The notes under the pieces were generated by a model, which worked only from the letters and a program-made list of their open reading frames with translations, had not been told where the DNA came from and searched no databases. A DNA stretch of 64,000 bases from NCBI RefSeq assembly GCF_016741855.1, contig NZ_JAERRH010000010.1, forward strand, positions 1-64,000, written 5' to 3'. The DNA is from Streptomyces musisoli (GTDB taxonomy: Bacteria; Actinomycetota; Actinomycetes; Streptomycetales; Streptomycetaceae). Every line of letters starts with the position of its first letter. Within the stretch, counting starts at the first letter, position 1. This document shows positions 1 through 7,335 of the stretch, one piece after another. Position numbers and translations under genes: made by a program.

Positions 1-312
1 TGTCTGACCCCCAGTCAGCGGGGCTTGTCCTCCCGGCCGTTGGGCCGTTCCGACGTCTCAAACCTTAGCGGATCCGCTCGGCGATTCCCAATCGGGCCGC
101 CGGGCTTCCATTCGAATTGAATTCGGGCACGCCGAATACAACCCGTCCGGGTGATCGTGCTGGTGGTGTGAGGGTTTGCCGCTCGAGGCGGCTGAGGTGC
201 TACCGGAGAACCGTTACGGCTCGGCGGCAACCCGAAGAACTTTACGGATCGAGCCGGGGCGTGTCAACAGCCCCCTGTCAAGATCTTTTACCGGGGCTTC
301 GGCCCGGCCCCT
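1..312. other. Left edge, no supported gene
   Basis: I see no convincing coding sequence here. The short open frames on both strands lack a ribosome binding site and recognisable protein character. This is the region downstream of the MarR gene, which is read toward it. Confidence 0.5.
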
Positions 313-861
313 TCAGTCCAGGTCGCTGAGCCGGCCGCCGGCATCCGGCTGCGCGTGCTCCACCCTGCGCAGGAGCCGGGTCAGTACCTCGCCGAGCACC
401 GCGCGCTCCACAGGAGTGAGGTCCTGGAGCAGGTCCTCCTCGAAGACCGTCGCCATGCGCATGGCCTCCAGCCACTTCTCACGACCTCCCGGGGTCAGCT
501 CCACGATGACGCGGACGCGGTTCGACTCGTCGCGCTCCCGGGTAACCAGACCCTCCGCGACCATGCGGTCGATCCGGTGGGTCATCGCGGCCGGCGTGAG
601 GCCGAGCCGCTTGGCCAGGTCGCTCGGGCCCATGCGGTAGGGCGCACCGGAGAGGACCAGCGCCTTGAGGACCTCCCACTCGGCGTTGCTGATGCCCAGG
701 GCGGCGGTCTGACGGCCGTACGCCACGTTCATCCGGCGGTTCAGCCGGGACAGCGCCGACACGATCTTCTCGACCTGCGGGTCGAGGTCCTGGAACTCGC
801 GCTGGTAGGCGGCGATCTGTTCTTCGAGTGTCGGCTCCGTGACGCCGCTGGTGTCGGCCAT
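313..861 (-). CDS. MarR-family transcriptional regulator
   Basis: A 182-residue winged-helix regulator of the MarR family, expected to bind operator DNA as a dimer and to lose affinity on binding a small ligand. The start MADTSGV is chosen because the seven residues of the longer frame look non-conserved. An N-terminal helix (about 10-40) is followed by the winged helix: GISNAEWEVLKALVLSG, MGPSDLAKRLGLTPAAMTHRID (recognition helix near residues 85-105) and the wing VTRERDESNRVRVIVELT. The gene is divergent from an MFS exporter, with tandem 13-bp repeats between them. The usual model, MarR repressing its own gene and the neighbouring pump, fits but is inferred. Confidence 0.9.
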   Translation of the reverse strand: MADTSGVTEPTLEEQIAAYQREFQDLDPQVEKIVSALSRLNRRMNVAYGRQTAALGISNAEWEVLKALVLSGAPYRMGPSDLAKRLGLTPAAMTHRIDRMVAEGLVTRERDESNRVRVIVELTPGGREKWLEAMRMATVFEEDLLQDLTPVERAVLGEVLTRLLRRVEHAQPDAGGRLSDLD

Positions 862-914
862 GGCCGCAGTATGGCACGCCACCCCTTTGCCTTGAAGTCC
901 TCGACTGTGTACTC

Positions 915-940
915 TTTAGCTTCGAAGTTTAGCTTTGAAG
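915..940. promoter_or_regulatory. Tandem 13-bp repeats, candidate MarR operator
   Basis: TTTAGCTTCGAAG (915-927) is followed at once by TTTAGCTTTGAAG (928-940). Each contains the palindromic core CTTCGAAG or CTTTGAAG. They lie between the divergent marR and MFS starts, where a MarR dimer would block both promoters. The AT content is conspicuous against the surrounding GC-rich DNA. Confidence 0.6.
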
Positions 941-971
941 TCTTCAGGTCTAACTAGTGAGAGAGGTGAAC

Positions 972-2261
972 GTGACCAGGGCGATGGGCGCAGCGATGCG
1001 CCGGATCCACGTGGGTAACGCACTCAGCGCGTTCGGGCTCGGCTTCACCGTCCCCTACCTGTACGTCTATGTGGCGCAGGTGCGGGGACTGGGAGCCATG
1101 ACGGCGGGACTCGTGCTCGCTGTCTTCGCCGTGGCCGCGCTGATCGTGCTGCCGTTCGCCGGCCGGGCGATCGTGCGGCGCGGCCCGCTGCCGGTCCTGC
1201 TCGCCGCCCTGGTGACCGCCGCTCTCGGCGCACTGAGCCTCGGTCTGGCGGGCGGCGCCGCGACCGTGCTGCTGTCCGCGGCGGCGCTGGGTGCCGGGCA
1301 GGCCGTGATGCAGCCGGCGCTGGCCACGATGATCGTGGACTGCTCCACGGCGGACACGCGCTCGCGTGCGTTCGCGATGCAGTTCTTCCTTCAGAACCTG
1401 GGTCTCGGTGTCGGTGGCCTGATCGGCGGCCATCTCGTCGACACCACGCGCGTGGCCTCGTTCACGCTGCTGTTCGCGATCGAGGCGGCGATGTTCCTGC
1501 TGCTGGTCGTGGTGATGGCGACGGTGCGGATGCCGCACTCGCCGCGGATGGAGGACGCGCCGGGGACGTCGGCGAAGGGCAGCTGGAAGCGGCTGCTCGG
1601 GAACCGGGCGATGGTGCAGCTGTGCGTGCTGGGCTTCGTGCTCTTCTTCGCCTGCTACGGACAGTTCGAGTCCGGGCTGAGCGCCTACGGTGTGGAGGCC
1701 GCCGGGATATCGACCTCCGCCCTCGGGACGGCCCTGGCCGCGAACACCCTGATGATCGTGGTCGCCCAGTTCGCCGTGCTGAAGCTCGTGGAGCGGCGCC
1801 GGCGGTCCCGGGTCATCGCCGCGGTGGGGCTGATCTGGGCCGTGGCCTGGCTGGCCGCCGGGTACGCGGGGCTCGGCCACGGCAGCCAGGAGATGGCCAC
1901 GGCCGCCTTCGTGTCGACGTACGCGCTGTTCGGGCTGGGCGAGGCGATGCTGTCGCCGACCGTCGCCCCGCTGGTCGCCGATCTGGCGCCGGAAGGCATG
2001 GCCGGGCAGTACAACTCGGCGTTCGCGCTGGTCAAACAGCTGGCGCTGGCGGTCGGTCCGGCGGTGGGCGGTCCCCTGGGCGCCTCGCTGCACGGGCCGT
2101 ACATCGTGACCTTCCTGCTGTTCTCGCTGGGGATCACCTTCCTGGCGCTGTGGCTGGGCCGGGGGCTCACCGCGGTGCAGGACCGGCCCTGGCTGGCGCG
2201 CGGGACCCGGGTGGTCACGCGCGGCGGTGCTCCCGCGGAGCCGGTGGCCGCGGAGGCGTGA
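972..2261 (+). CDS. MFS transporter (DHA1-like drug exporter)
   Basis: A 429-residue major facilitator with about 12 hydrophobic segments, predicted to export small molecules across the membrane by proton antiport. The GTG at 972 is preferred over the GTG at 957 because GAGAGG lies a few bases upstream of it. Visible marks are VGNALSAFGLGFTVPYLYVYVAQ (TM1), a basic segment RRGPLPVLLAAL after TM2, GAGQAVMQPALATMIVD, and the second-half duplicate FGLGEAMLSPTVAPLVADLAP. The central loop (about 190-210) is hydrophilic, as in 12-TM drug exporters. It is divergent from the MarR gene, so probably MarR-controlled. The substrate cannot be read from sequence. Confidence 0.9.
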   Translation: MTRAMGAAMRRIHVGNALSAFGLGFTVPYLYVYVAQVRGLGAMTAGLVLAVFAVAALIVLPFAGRAIVRRGPLPVLLAALVTAALGALSLGLAGGAATVLLSAAALGAGQAVMQPALATMIVDCSTADTRSRAFAMQFFLQNLGLGVGGLIGGHLVDTTRVASFTLLFAIEAAMFLLLVVVMATVRMPHSPRMEDAPGTSAKGSWKRLLGNRAMVQLCVLGFVLFFACYGQFESGLSAYGVEAAGISTSALGTALAANTLMIVVAQFAVLKLVERRRRSRVIAAVGLIWAVAWLAAGYAGLGHGSQEMATAAFVSTYALFGLGEAMLSPTVAPLVADLAPEGMAGQYNSAFALVKQLALAVGPAVGGPLGASLHGPYIVTFLLFSLGITFLALWLGRGLTAVQDRPWLARGTRVVTRGGAPAEPVAAEA

Positions 2262-2318
2262 CGTGGCGTTCCCCCGGGGAGCGCCCGGGGGGAGATGGCC
2301 GGTCGTGCGCGAGTTCCT

Positions 2319-2339
2319 GGCGCCCCTTTTCGGGGCGCC
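2319..2339. terminator. Bidirectional hairpin between convergent genes
   Basis: GGCGCCCC, loop TTTTC, GGGGCGCC: an 8-bp perfect stem between the convergent MFS and phosphatase genes. There is no U-tract, as is common in Streptomyces. Confidence 0.6.
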
Positions 2340-2483
2340 TTCGCGCGTTCAACGGGTGGCTGTGGCCAGGAGTGCGGTGAAGGGCAGGGTCGCCGTGTGG
2401 ATCTCGTAGCCTCGGGGCCCGCGCTGCTGCGGTGTCCGTCCGCCGGGCGTGAGCCTCTCCGTGCTTCGCCGGTGTGGCACCGG

Positions 2484-4136
2484 TCAGTGCTGTGCCTTCG
2501 GCAGGACGAACTCGCACCACACCGCCTTGCCGCCGCCGGGGGTGCGGCGGCAGCCCCAGCTGGTCGCGATCGTCGCCACGATCGCGATGCCCCGGCCGGA
2601 CTCGTCGCCGGGCTCGGCGCGGCGCCGTCTGGGCAGGTGGTCGTCGCCGTCGGTGACCTCGACGATGAGGCGGCGGTCGGTGCGGCGGAGTCTGAGCCGC
2701 ATGGGCGGGGTGCCGTGCTGCAGGCTGTTGGCGACCAGTTCGCTGGTGGCGAGGACGCCGAGGTCGTGCAGTTCGGCGGGGAAGCGCCAGCTGGTGAGGA
2801 CGCCGGAGGCGAAGGCACGCGCGCGGGGAGCCGCCTCGACGCCGCCGAGGAGTTCGAGGGCCGCGTTGCGGAAGAGGTCGCCGTCGGGGCCCGTGCGCGC
2901 CGGGTGCTGGAGGACCAGGACGGCCACGTCGTCGTCGTGGTCGGCGGTGACGCCGGCCGAGCGGACCAGGCGGTCGCAGACCACCTGCGGGGTGCCGGTG
3001 GCCCCGGCGAGGGCGGCTTCGAGCGCGGCGATGCCCTCGTCCAGGTCGGCGTCGCGGCGCTCGACCAGGCCGTCGGTGTAGAGGACGGCCGTGGAGCCGG
3101 GGCCCAGGGCGACGGAACCGGAGGCGTGCATCCAGCCGCCGGTGCCGAGCGGCGGGCCGGTGGGTTCGTCGGCGCGGGAGACCGTGCCGTTCTCGTCTCG
3201 GACCAGGATCGGCAGATGGCCGGCGGAGGCGTACACCAGGCGGCCCTCGTTGGGGTCGTGGACGGCGTAGACGCAGGTGGCGATCTGGTTGGCGTCGATC
3301 TCGGCGGCGAGGCCGTCGAGCAGCTGCAGCACCTCGTGCGGGGGCAGGTCGAGGCGGGCGTAGGCGCGGACGGCCGTGCGGAGCTGGCCCATGACGGCCG
3401 CGGCCCGCACGCCGCGTCCCATGACGTCGCCGATGACGAGGGCGGTCCGGCCGCCGCCGAGGGTGATCACGTCGTACCAGTCGCCGCCGACCGCGGCCTC
3501 GGTGCCGCCGGGCTGGTAGGTGGCGGCGATTCGCAGGTCGTCGGGCTGCTCCAGCTCCTGGGGCAGCAGGGAGCGCTGGAGGGTGACGGCGGTCTCGCGC
3601 TGGCGGCGCTCGCTGGCGCGGAGGCGTTCGGCGGCTTCGGCGTGGTCGGTGACGTCGGTGGCGAAGACCAGCACGCCGGCGTCGCGGTCGCCGTCCTCGG
3701 CCACGGGGGTGCAGGTGAACGTGTACGAGCGGCCGTCGACGGCCTTGCGGGACTTCAGGGTGCGGGGCTTTCCGCTGCGCAGCACCTGGTCGAGGAGCGG
3801 GAACAGGCCCAGTTCGGCGAGTTCGGGCAGTACGTCGTGGGCGGGGGCGCCGGTGGGACGGGCGCCGAAGGCCGCTGTGTAGGCGTCGTTGACGTAGGCG
3901 ATGCGGTGGTCGGGGCCGTGGACCAGGGCGACGAGGGCCGGGACGCGGTCCAGCACGTCACGCGCGGGCAGTTCGTCGACGGCGGGCACCAGGGTTCTCT
4001 CGTCGGCGGCCTGTTCGGCGCGGGCCGCGGGCACGGAGCCGTCCCCCCGCCGGTCCGGTGGGACCGGGGTATCGGTCCGCGCGGCGGCGCGGCGCTGCGT
4101 TCCGGGAAGACGGGCGCTCCAGCGCGTGAAGTTCAC
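2484..4136 (-). CDS. PAS / PP2C (SpoIIE) phosphatase with RsbW-like ATPase domain
   Basis: A 550-residue cytoplasmic signalling protein. The PAS domain (about 45-140) contains DRVPALVALVHGPDHRIAYVN. A short helical linker with ERRQRETAVTLQRSLLPQ follows. The PP2C/SpoIIE phosphatase domain (about 195-385) has metal-binding aspartates in GGDWYDV, IGDVMGRG, LYTDGL and DHDDDVAVL. The C-terminal GHKL ATPase of the RsbW/anti-sigma type (about 415-540) has the N-box SELVANSLQHG and a glycine-rich GRGIAIVA. Such proteins act on anti-sigma-factor antagonists in partner-switching pathways, and the PAS domain is a sensor input. The GTG at 4136 gives VNFTRWSARL; longer frames add proline-rich sequence with no ribosome binding site. 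No cognate antagonist gene is adjacent. Confidence 0.92.
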   Translation of the reverse strand: MNFTRWSARLPGTQRRAAARTDTPVPPDRRGDGSVPAARAEQAADERTLVPAVDELPARDVLDRVPALVALVHGPDHRIAYVNDAYTAAFGARPTGAPAHDVLPELAELGLFPLLDQVLRSGKPRTLKSRKAVDGRSYTFTCTPVAEDGDRDAGVLVFATDVTDHAEAAERLRASERRQRETAVTLQRSLLPQELEQPDDLRIAATYQPGGTEAAVGGDWYDVITLGGGRTALVIGDVMGRGVRAAAVMGQLRTAVRAYARLDLPPHEVLQLLDGLAAEIDANQIATCVYAVHDPNEGRLVYASAGHLPILVRDENGTVSRADEPTGPPLGTGGWMHASGSVALGPGSTAVLYTDGLVERRDADLDEGIAALEAALAGATGTPQVVCDRLVRSAGVTADHDDDVAVLVLQHPARTGPDGDLFRNAALELLGGVEAAPRARAFASGVLTSWRFPAELHDLGVLATSELVANSLQHGTPPMRLRLRRTDRRLIVEVTDGDDHLPRRRRAEPGDESGRGIAIVATIATSWGCRRTPGGGKAVWCEFVLPKAQH

Positions 4137-4267
4137 TGTGGGGAAAGCCTCGTGGGTGCGTTGGGCGGGCGGGTGACCCGTCCGAGGACGTGGGGCAGTC
4201 TGGCAGGGTCCGGGCCGCGGCGACATCCGTCAGACGCATCGGCGGTCCGTGGAGTTCCTGGGTCCGG

Positions 4268-5647
4268 TCAGGACGACCCCTTCGGGTCGTCGGAGGGGCT
4301 GTGAGGAGGCTTTCCACCGGCCGCCAGTTCGAACTCCGCTCGTGGGTGTTCGAGTGAGCCGAGCGAGACGATCTCCCGTTTGAAGAGGCCTGCGAGGGTC
4401 CATTCGGCGAGCACCCGGGCCTTGCGGTTGACGGTGGGCACCCTGCTGAGGTGGTACACGCGGTGCATGAACCAGGCAGGGTAGCCCTTCAGCTTGCGTC
4501 CGTAGACCTGGGCGACGCCCTTGTGCAGGCCGAGGGAGGCGACGGAGCCGACGTACTTGTGCGCGTACGTCTGGAGGGGCTCGCCGCGCAGGGCGTGCAC
4601 GATGTTGTCGCCGAGGACCTTGGCCTGGCGGACCGCGTGCTGGGCGTTGGGGGCGGTCTCGGTGCCGGGTTCGGCGGCCGTGACGTCGGGTACGGCGGCG
4701 GCGTCGCCCGCGGCCCAGGCGTGCTCGGTGCCGTCGAGGGTCAGCTGGGCCGTGCACCGGAGCCGGCCGCGGTCGGTGCGCGGCAGGTCGGTCGCGTCGA
4801 GCAGCGGGTGCGGTTTGACCCCGGCGGTCCACACGACCGTACGGGTCGGGAAGCGCTGGCCGTCGCTGAGGACGGCGACGCGGTCGGCGCAGGACTCCAG
4901 GCGGGTGTCCAGCAGCACCTGGATGTTGCGGCGGCGCAGCTGGGTGACGGTGTACCGGCCCATCTCCGGGCCGACCTCCGGGAGGATGCGGTCGCTGGCC
5001 TCCACGAGGACCCACTTCATGTCCTCGGGTCGGAGGTTGCGGTAGTAGCGCGCGGCGTAGCGCGCCATGTCCTCCAGTTCGCCGAGGGCCTCCACGCCCG
5101 CGTACCCGCCGCCGACGAAGACGAAGGTGAGGGCGGCGTCGCGGATCGCGGGGTCGCGGGTGGAGGACGCGATGTCCATCTGTTCGATGACGTGGTTGCG
5201 CAGGCCGATGGCCTCTTCGACGGTCTTGAACCCGATGCCGTACTCGGCGAGGCCGGGGATGGGCAGGGTGCGGGAGACCGAGCCGGGGGCGAGGACGAGT
5301 TCGTCGTAGCCGAGGAGTTCGGCGGTCCCGCCCTCCTCGGCGGTGGCGAGGGTGGTGACGGCGGCGGTGCGCACCGCGTGGTCGATGGACGTCACCTCGC
5401 CGACGACGACGTGGCACCGGTCCAGGACGCGGCGCAGTGGTACGACGACGTGGCGGGGGGAGATCGATCCCGCGGCGGCCTCGGGGAGGAACGGCTGGTA
5501 CGTCATGTACGGGTCGGGAGTGACGACGGTGATGTCGACTTCGCCCCTCCTCAGCTCGGCCTTCAGCTTCCGCTGGAGACGCAGCGCCGTGTACATCCCG
5601 ACGTAGCCGCCGCCGACAACCAGAATGCGCGCACGTTCCTTCACCAT
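4268..5647 (-). CDS. ndh: NADH dehydrogenase, type II (NAD(P)/FAD-dependent oxidoreductase)
   Basis: A 459-residue single-subunit, non-proton-pumping NADH:menaquinone oxidoreductase on the inner face of the membrane. The N-terminal FAD Rossmann motif is ILVVGGGYVGMYTALRL (about 9-25); the NADH-binding motif is VFVGGGYAGVEALGEL (about 180); the second FAD motif is WAAGDAAAVPD. TVVWTAGVKPHPLL is the usual conserved stretch, and the C-terminal region would bind the membrane. The ATG at 5647 is chosen because the family begins just before the Rossmann fold; the longer frame adds 75 unrelated residues. The gene is divergent from the atrA homologue with about 375 bp between them. Confidence 0.9.
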   Translation of the reverse strand: MVKERARILVVGGGYVGMYTALRLQRKLKAELRRGEVDITVVTPDPYMTYQPFLPEAAAGSISPRHVVVPLRRVLDRCHVVVGEVTSIDHAVRTAAVTTLATAEEGGTAELLGYDELVLAPGSVSRTLPIPGLAEYGIGFKTVEEAIGLRNHVIEQMDIASSTRDPAIRDAALTFVFVGGGYAGVEALGELEDMARYAARYYRNLRPEDMKWVLVEASDRILPEVGPEMGRYTVTQLRRRNIQVLLDTRLESCADRVAVLSDGQRFPTRTVVWTAGVKPHPLLDATDLPRTDRGRLRCTAQLTLDGTEHAWAAGDAAAVPDVTAAEPGTETAPNAQHAVRQAKVLGDNIVHALRGEPLQTYAHKYVGSVASLGLHKGVAQVYGRKLKGYPAWFMHRVYHLSRVPTVNRKARVLAEWTLAGLFKREIVSLGSLEHPRAEFELAAGGKPPHSPSDDPKGSS

Positions 5648-6022
5648 CCCATGACGCACCCGGCGCTGTTGTTTGTCCACAGCCCCGGCAATTTGTGTGA
5701 CCGGCGGCCGGGTGTGCGCAGGGGCGGCCGGGATGTTCGTGCAGGACGAAAGGGGGCAGGTCAGCGGGTGCGGGCGACAAGGGGAGAAGGGACGGAATCG
5801 GGACGAACACGCCCCGTACTCCGATCGGGGGGCGCACTGTGCGGAACGTGCCCCTTCTGAATTGACCCCCACTCAACTATGTTCGTCTGTCGACGGAGTG
5901 TAGGGAATGTGGTCGAACGGGTCCGCGACGGGCGGGTTCGGTCGGGACCGATGCCAGTTCCGCGCACTTCGGCTTCAGTGACGGGGAGTCTCCGGGGGGA
6001 GACGTCATTACCGGGGGAAAGC
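5648..6022. other. Divergent ndh / atrA intergenic region
   Basis: This 375-bp gap must hold both promoters. I see TTGACC at 5862-5867 but no convincing -10 at the right distance, and no clear palindromic operator. The strong GGGGGAAA just before 6023 is the atrA ribosome binding site. Confidence 0.5.
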
Positions 6023-6832
6023 ATGCATCTTCAGGACACCCATTGGGCATCTGCGGGCGCCGTCGCGTCCGGTGGCAAGGTGATGGGCTCGACGGCGGGC
6101 AACGGACGTGCGGACGCGGCGCGTACGACTCCGCTGCGGGTGGACGCACAGCGCAATCTGGAGCACGTGCTGCGTGCGGCGCGTGAGGTGTTCGGCGAGC
6201 TGGGGTACGGCGCGCCGATGGAGGACGTGGCGCGGCGCGCCCGGGTCGGGGTCGGCACGGTGTACCGGCGCTTCCCGAGCAAGGACGTGCTGGTCCGGCG
6301 GATCGCGGAGGAGGAGACGGCACGGCTGACCGAGCAGGCGCGGACGGCGCTCGGTCAGGAGGACGAGCCGTGGTCGGCGCTGTCTCGGTTCCTGCGGACG
6401 TCCGTGGCGTCGGGGGCGGGGCGGTTGCTGCCGCCGCAGGTGCTGCGGGTCGGCTCCGCCGGTTCGGCCGAGGAGGGCGCCGCGGAGACGACCGGTTCGG
6501 CCGGGGCCCTCGCCGGTTCCGCCGGTTCCGTCGAGGAGGCTCGGGTGCCTCAGCAGCGGCTTCAGCCGGGTGGTGCCGAGCTGCGGCTGGTGGCGGACGA
6601 GGCCGCGACGGTGGCCGACGACGCCGGGGCCGGGGCGCTGCTCGATGTGGTCGGGCAGTTGGTGGACCGGGCGCGGGAGGCCGGTGAGCTGCGGACGGAC
6701 GTGTCCGTGGGGGATGTGCTGCTCGTGATCGCCACGGCGGCGCCGTCCCTGCCGGATGCGGCGCAGCAGGCGGCCGCGTCCGCGCGGCTTTTGGACATTC
6801 TGCTGGAGGGGCTTCGGTCTCGGCCGGCGTAG
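6023..6832 (+). CDS. atrA: TetR-family regulator, probable AtrA
   Basis: A 269-residue TetR regulator. After a flexible N-terminus (1-40), the helix-turn-helix reads LEHVLRAAREVFGELG, MEDVARRARVGVGTVYRRFPSKDVLVRRI (about 42-95). The ligand domain follows and includes an Ala/Gly/Ser-rich low-complexity linker (about 140-175). The ATG at 6023 has a strong ribosome binding site, GGGGGAAA. AtrA of S. coelicolor activates actII-ORF4 and genes for N-acetylglucosamine uptake, and its gene sits beside a type II NADH dehydrogenase and a sigma factor. The same neighbours occur here, which is the main reason for the name; I could not align the sequences. Confidence 0.78.
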   Translation: MHLQDTHWASAGAVASGGKVMGSTAGNGRADAARTTPLRVDAQRNLEHVLRAAREVFGELGYGAPMEDVARRARVGVGTVYRRFPSKDVLVRRIAEEETARLTEQARTALGQEDEPWSALSRFLRTSVASGAGRLLPPQVLRVGSAGSAEEGAAETTGSAGALAGSAGSVEEARVPQQRLQPGGAELRLVADEAATVADDAGAGALLDVVGQLVDRAREAGELRTDVSVGDVLLVIATAAPSLPDAAQQAAASARLLDILLEGLRSRPA

Positions 6833-7335
6833 GTATCGGCGCGGCCGGCTTCGGCGTCGCCCGCCTCGGCTTCGCCCTCGCCGGAGATTCCGTTCTCCCA
6901 CCCGCACCCACCGCTGCGAGTCCACGGCCGGGTGCGGGTGGCCCCCGCGGGGCGTACTCGCCGTCGGCGGGTGCGGGTGGACCTGCTCGGCGCGTTGCCG
7001 TCAGTGCGTGCGGGTGAGCCCTTAAGGGGTGTTCACCGTCGGCGGGTGCGGGTGGGCCCCACGTGGCGCGTTGCCGTCGGCGGGTGCGGGTGGGCCCCAC
7101 GTGGCGCGTTGCCGTCGGTGCGTGCGGGGGCCCGTAGGGGTGTTCACCGTCGGCGGTGCGGGTCGGCCCCACGTGGCGCGTTCGCCGTGGGTTGTTCGAG
7201 GGGCGTTCGGGGCGTTTCGGGGTAAGTCCGCTCGGATGGGTGGATGCGGTGCGCGGGGGGTCCTTTGCGAAAACGCGTTGTGGCACTCTGAGCCGGTGAC
7301 GGGTTGGGCTGGGCCGGTGTCGGGGGCTGTCCGCG
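6833..7335. repeat. Intergenic tandem-repeat region (38-bp units)
   Basis: No gene is supported. From about 6925 to 7200 the DNA is built from imperfect copies of one unit. Two perfect 38-bp copies lie at 7037-7074 and 7075-7112, with degenerate copies on both sides. Each carries CCACGTGG near its middle, and GGGGTGTTCACCGTC recurs 111 bp apart. The sequence is open in several frames only because stops are rare at this GC content. Confidence 0.8.

Noticed and set aside
5877..7286. 469-codon minus-strand frame over atrA
   Set aside because: Its repetitive Pro/Arg/His protein comes from the minisatellite and the antisense of atrA.
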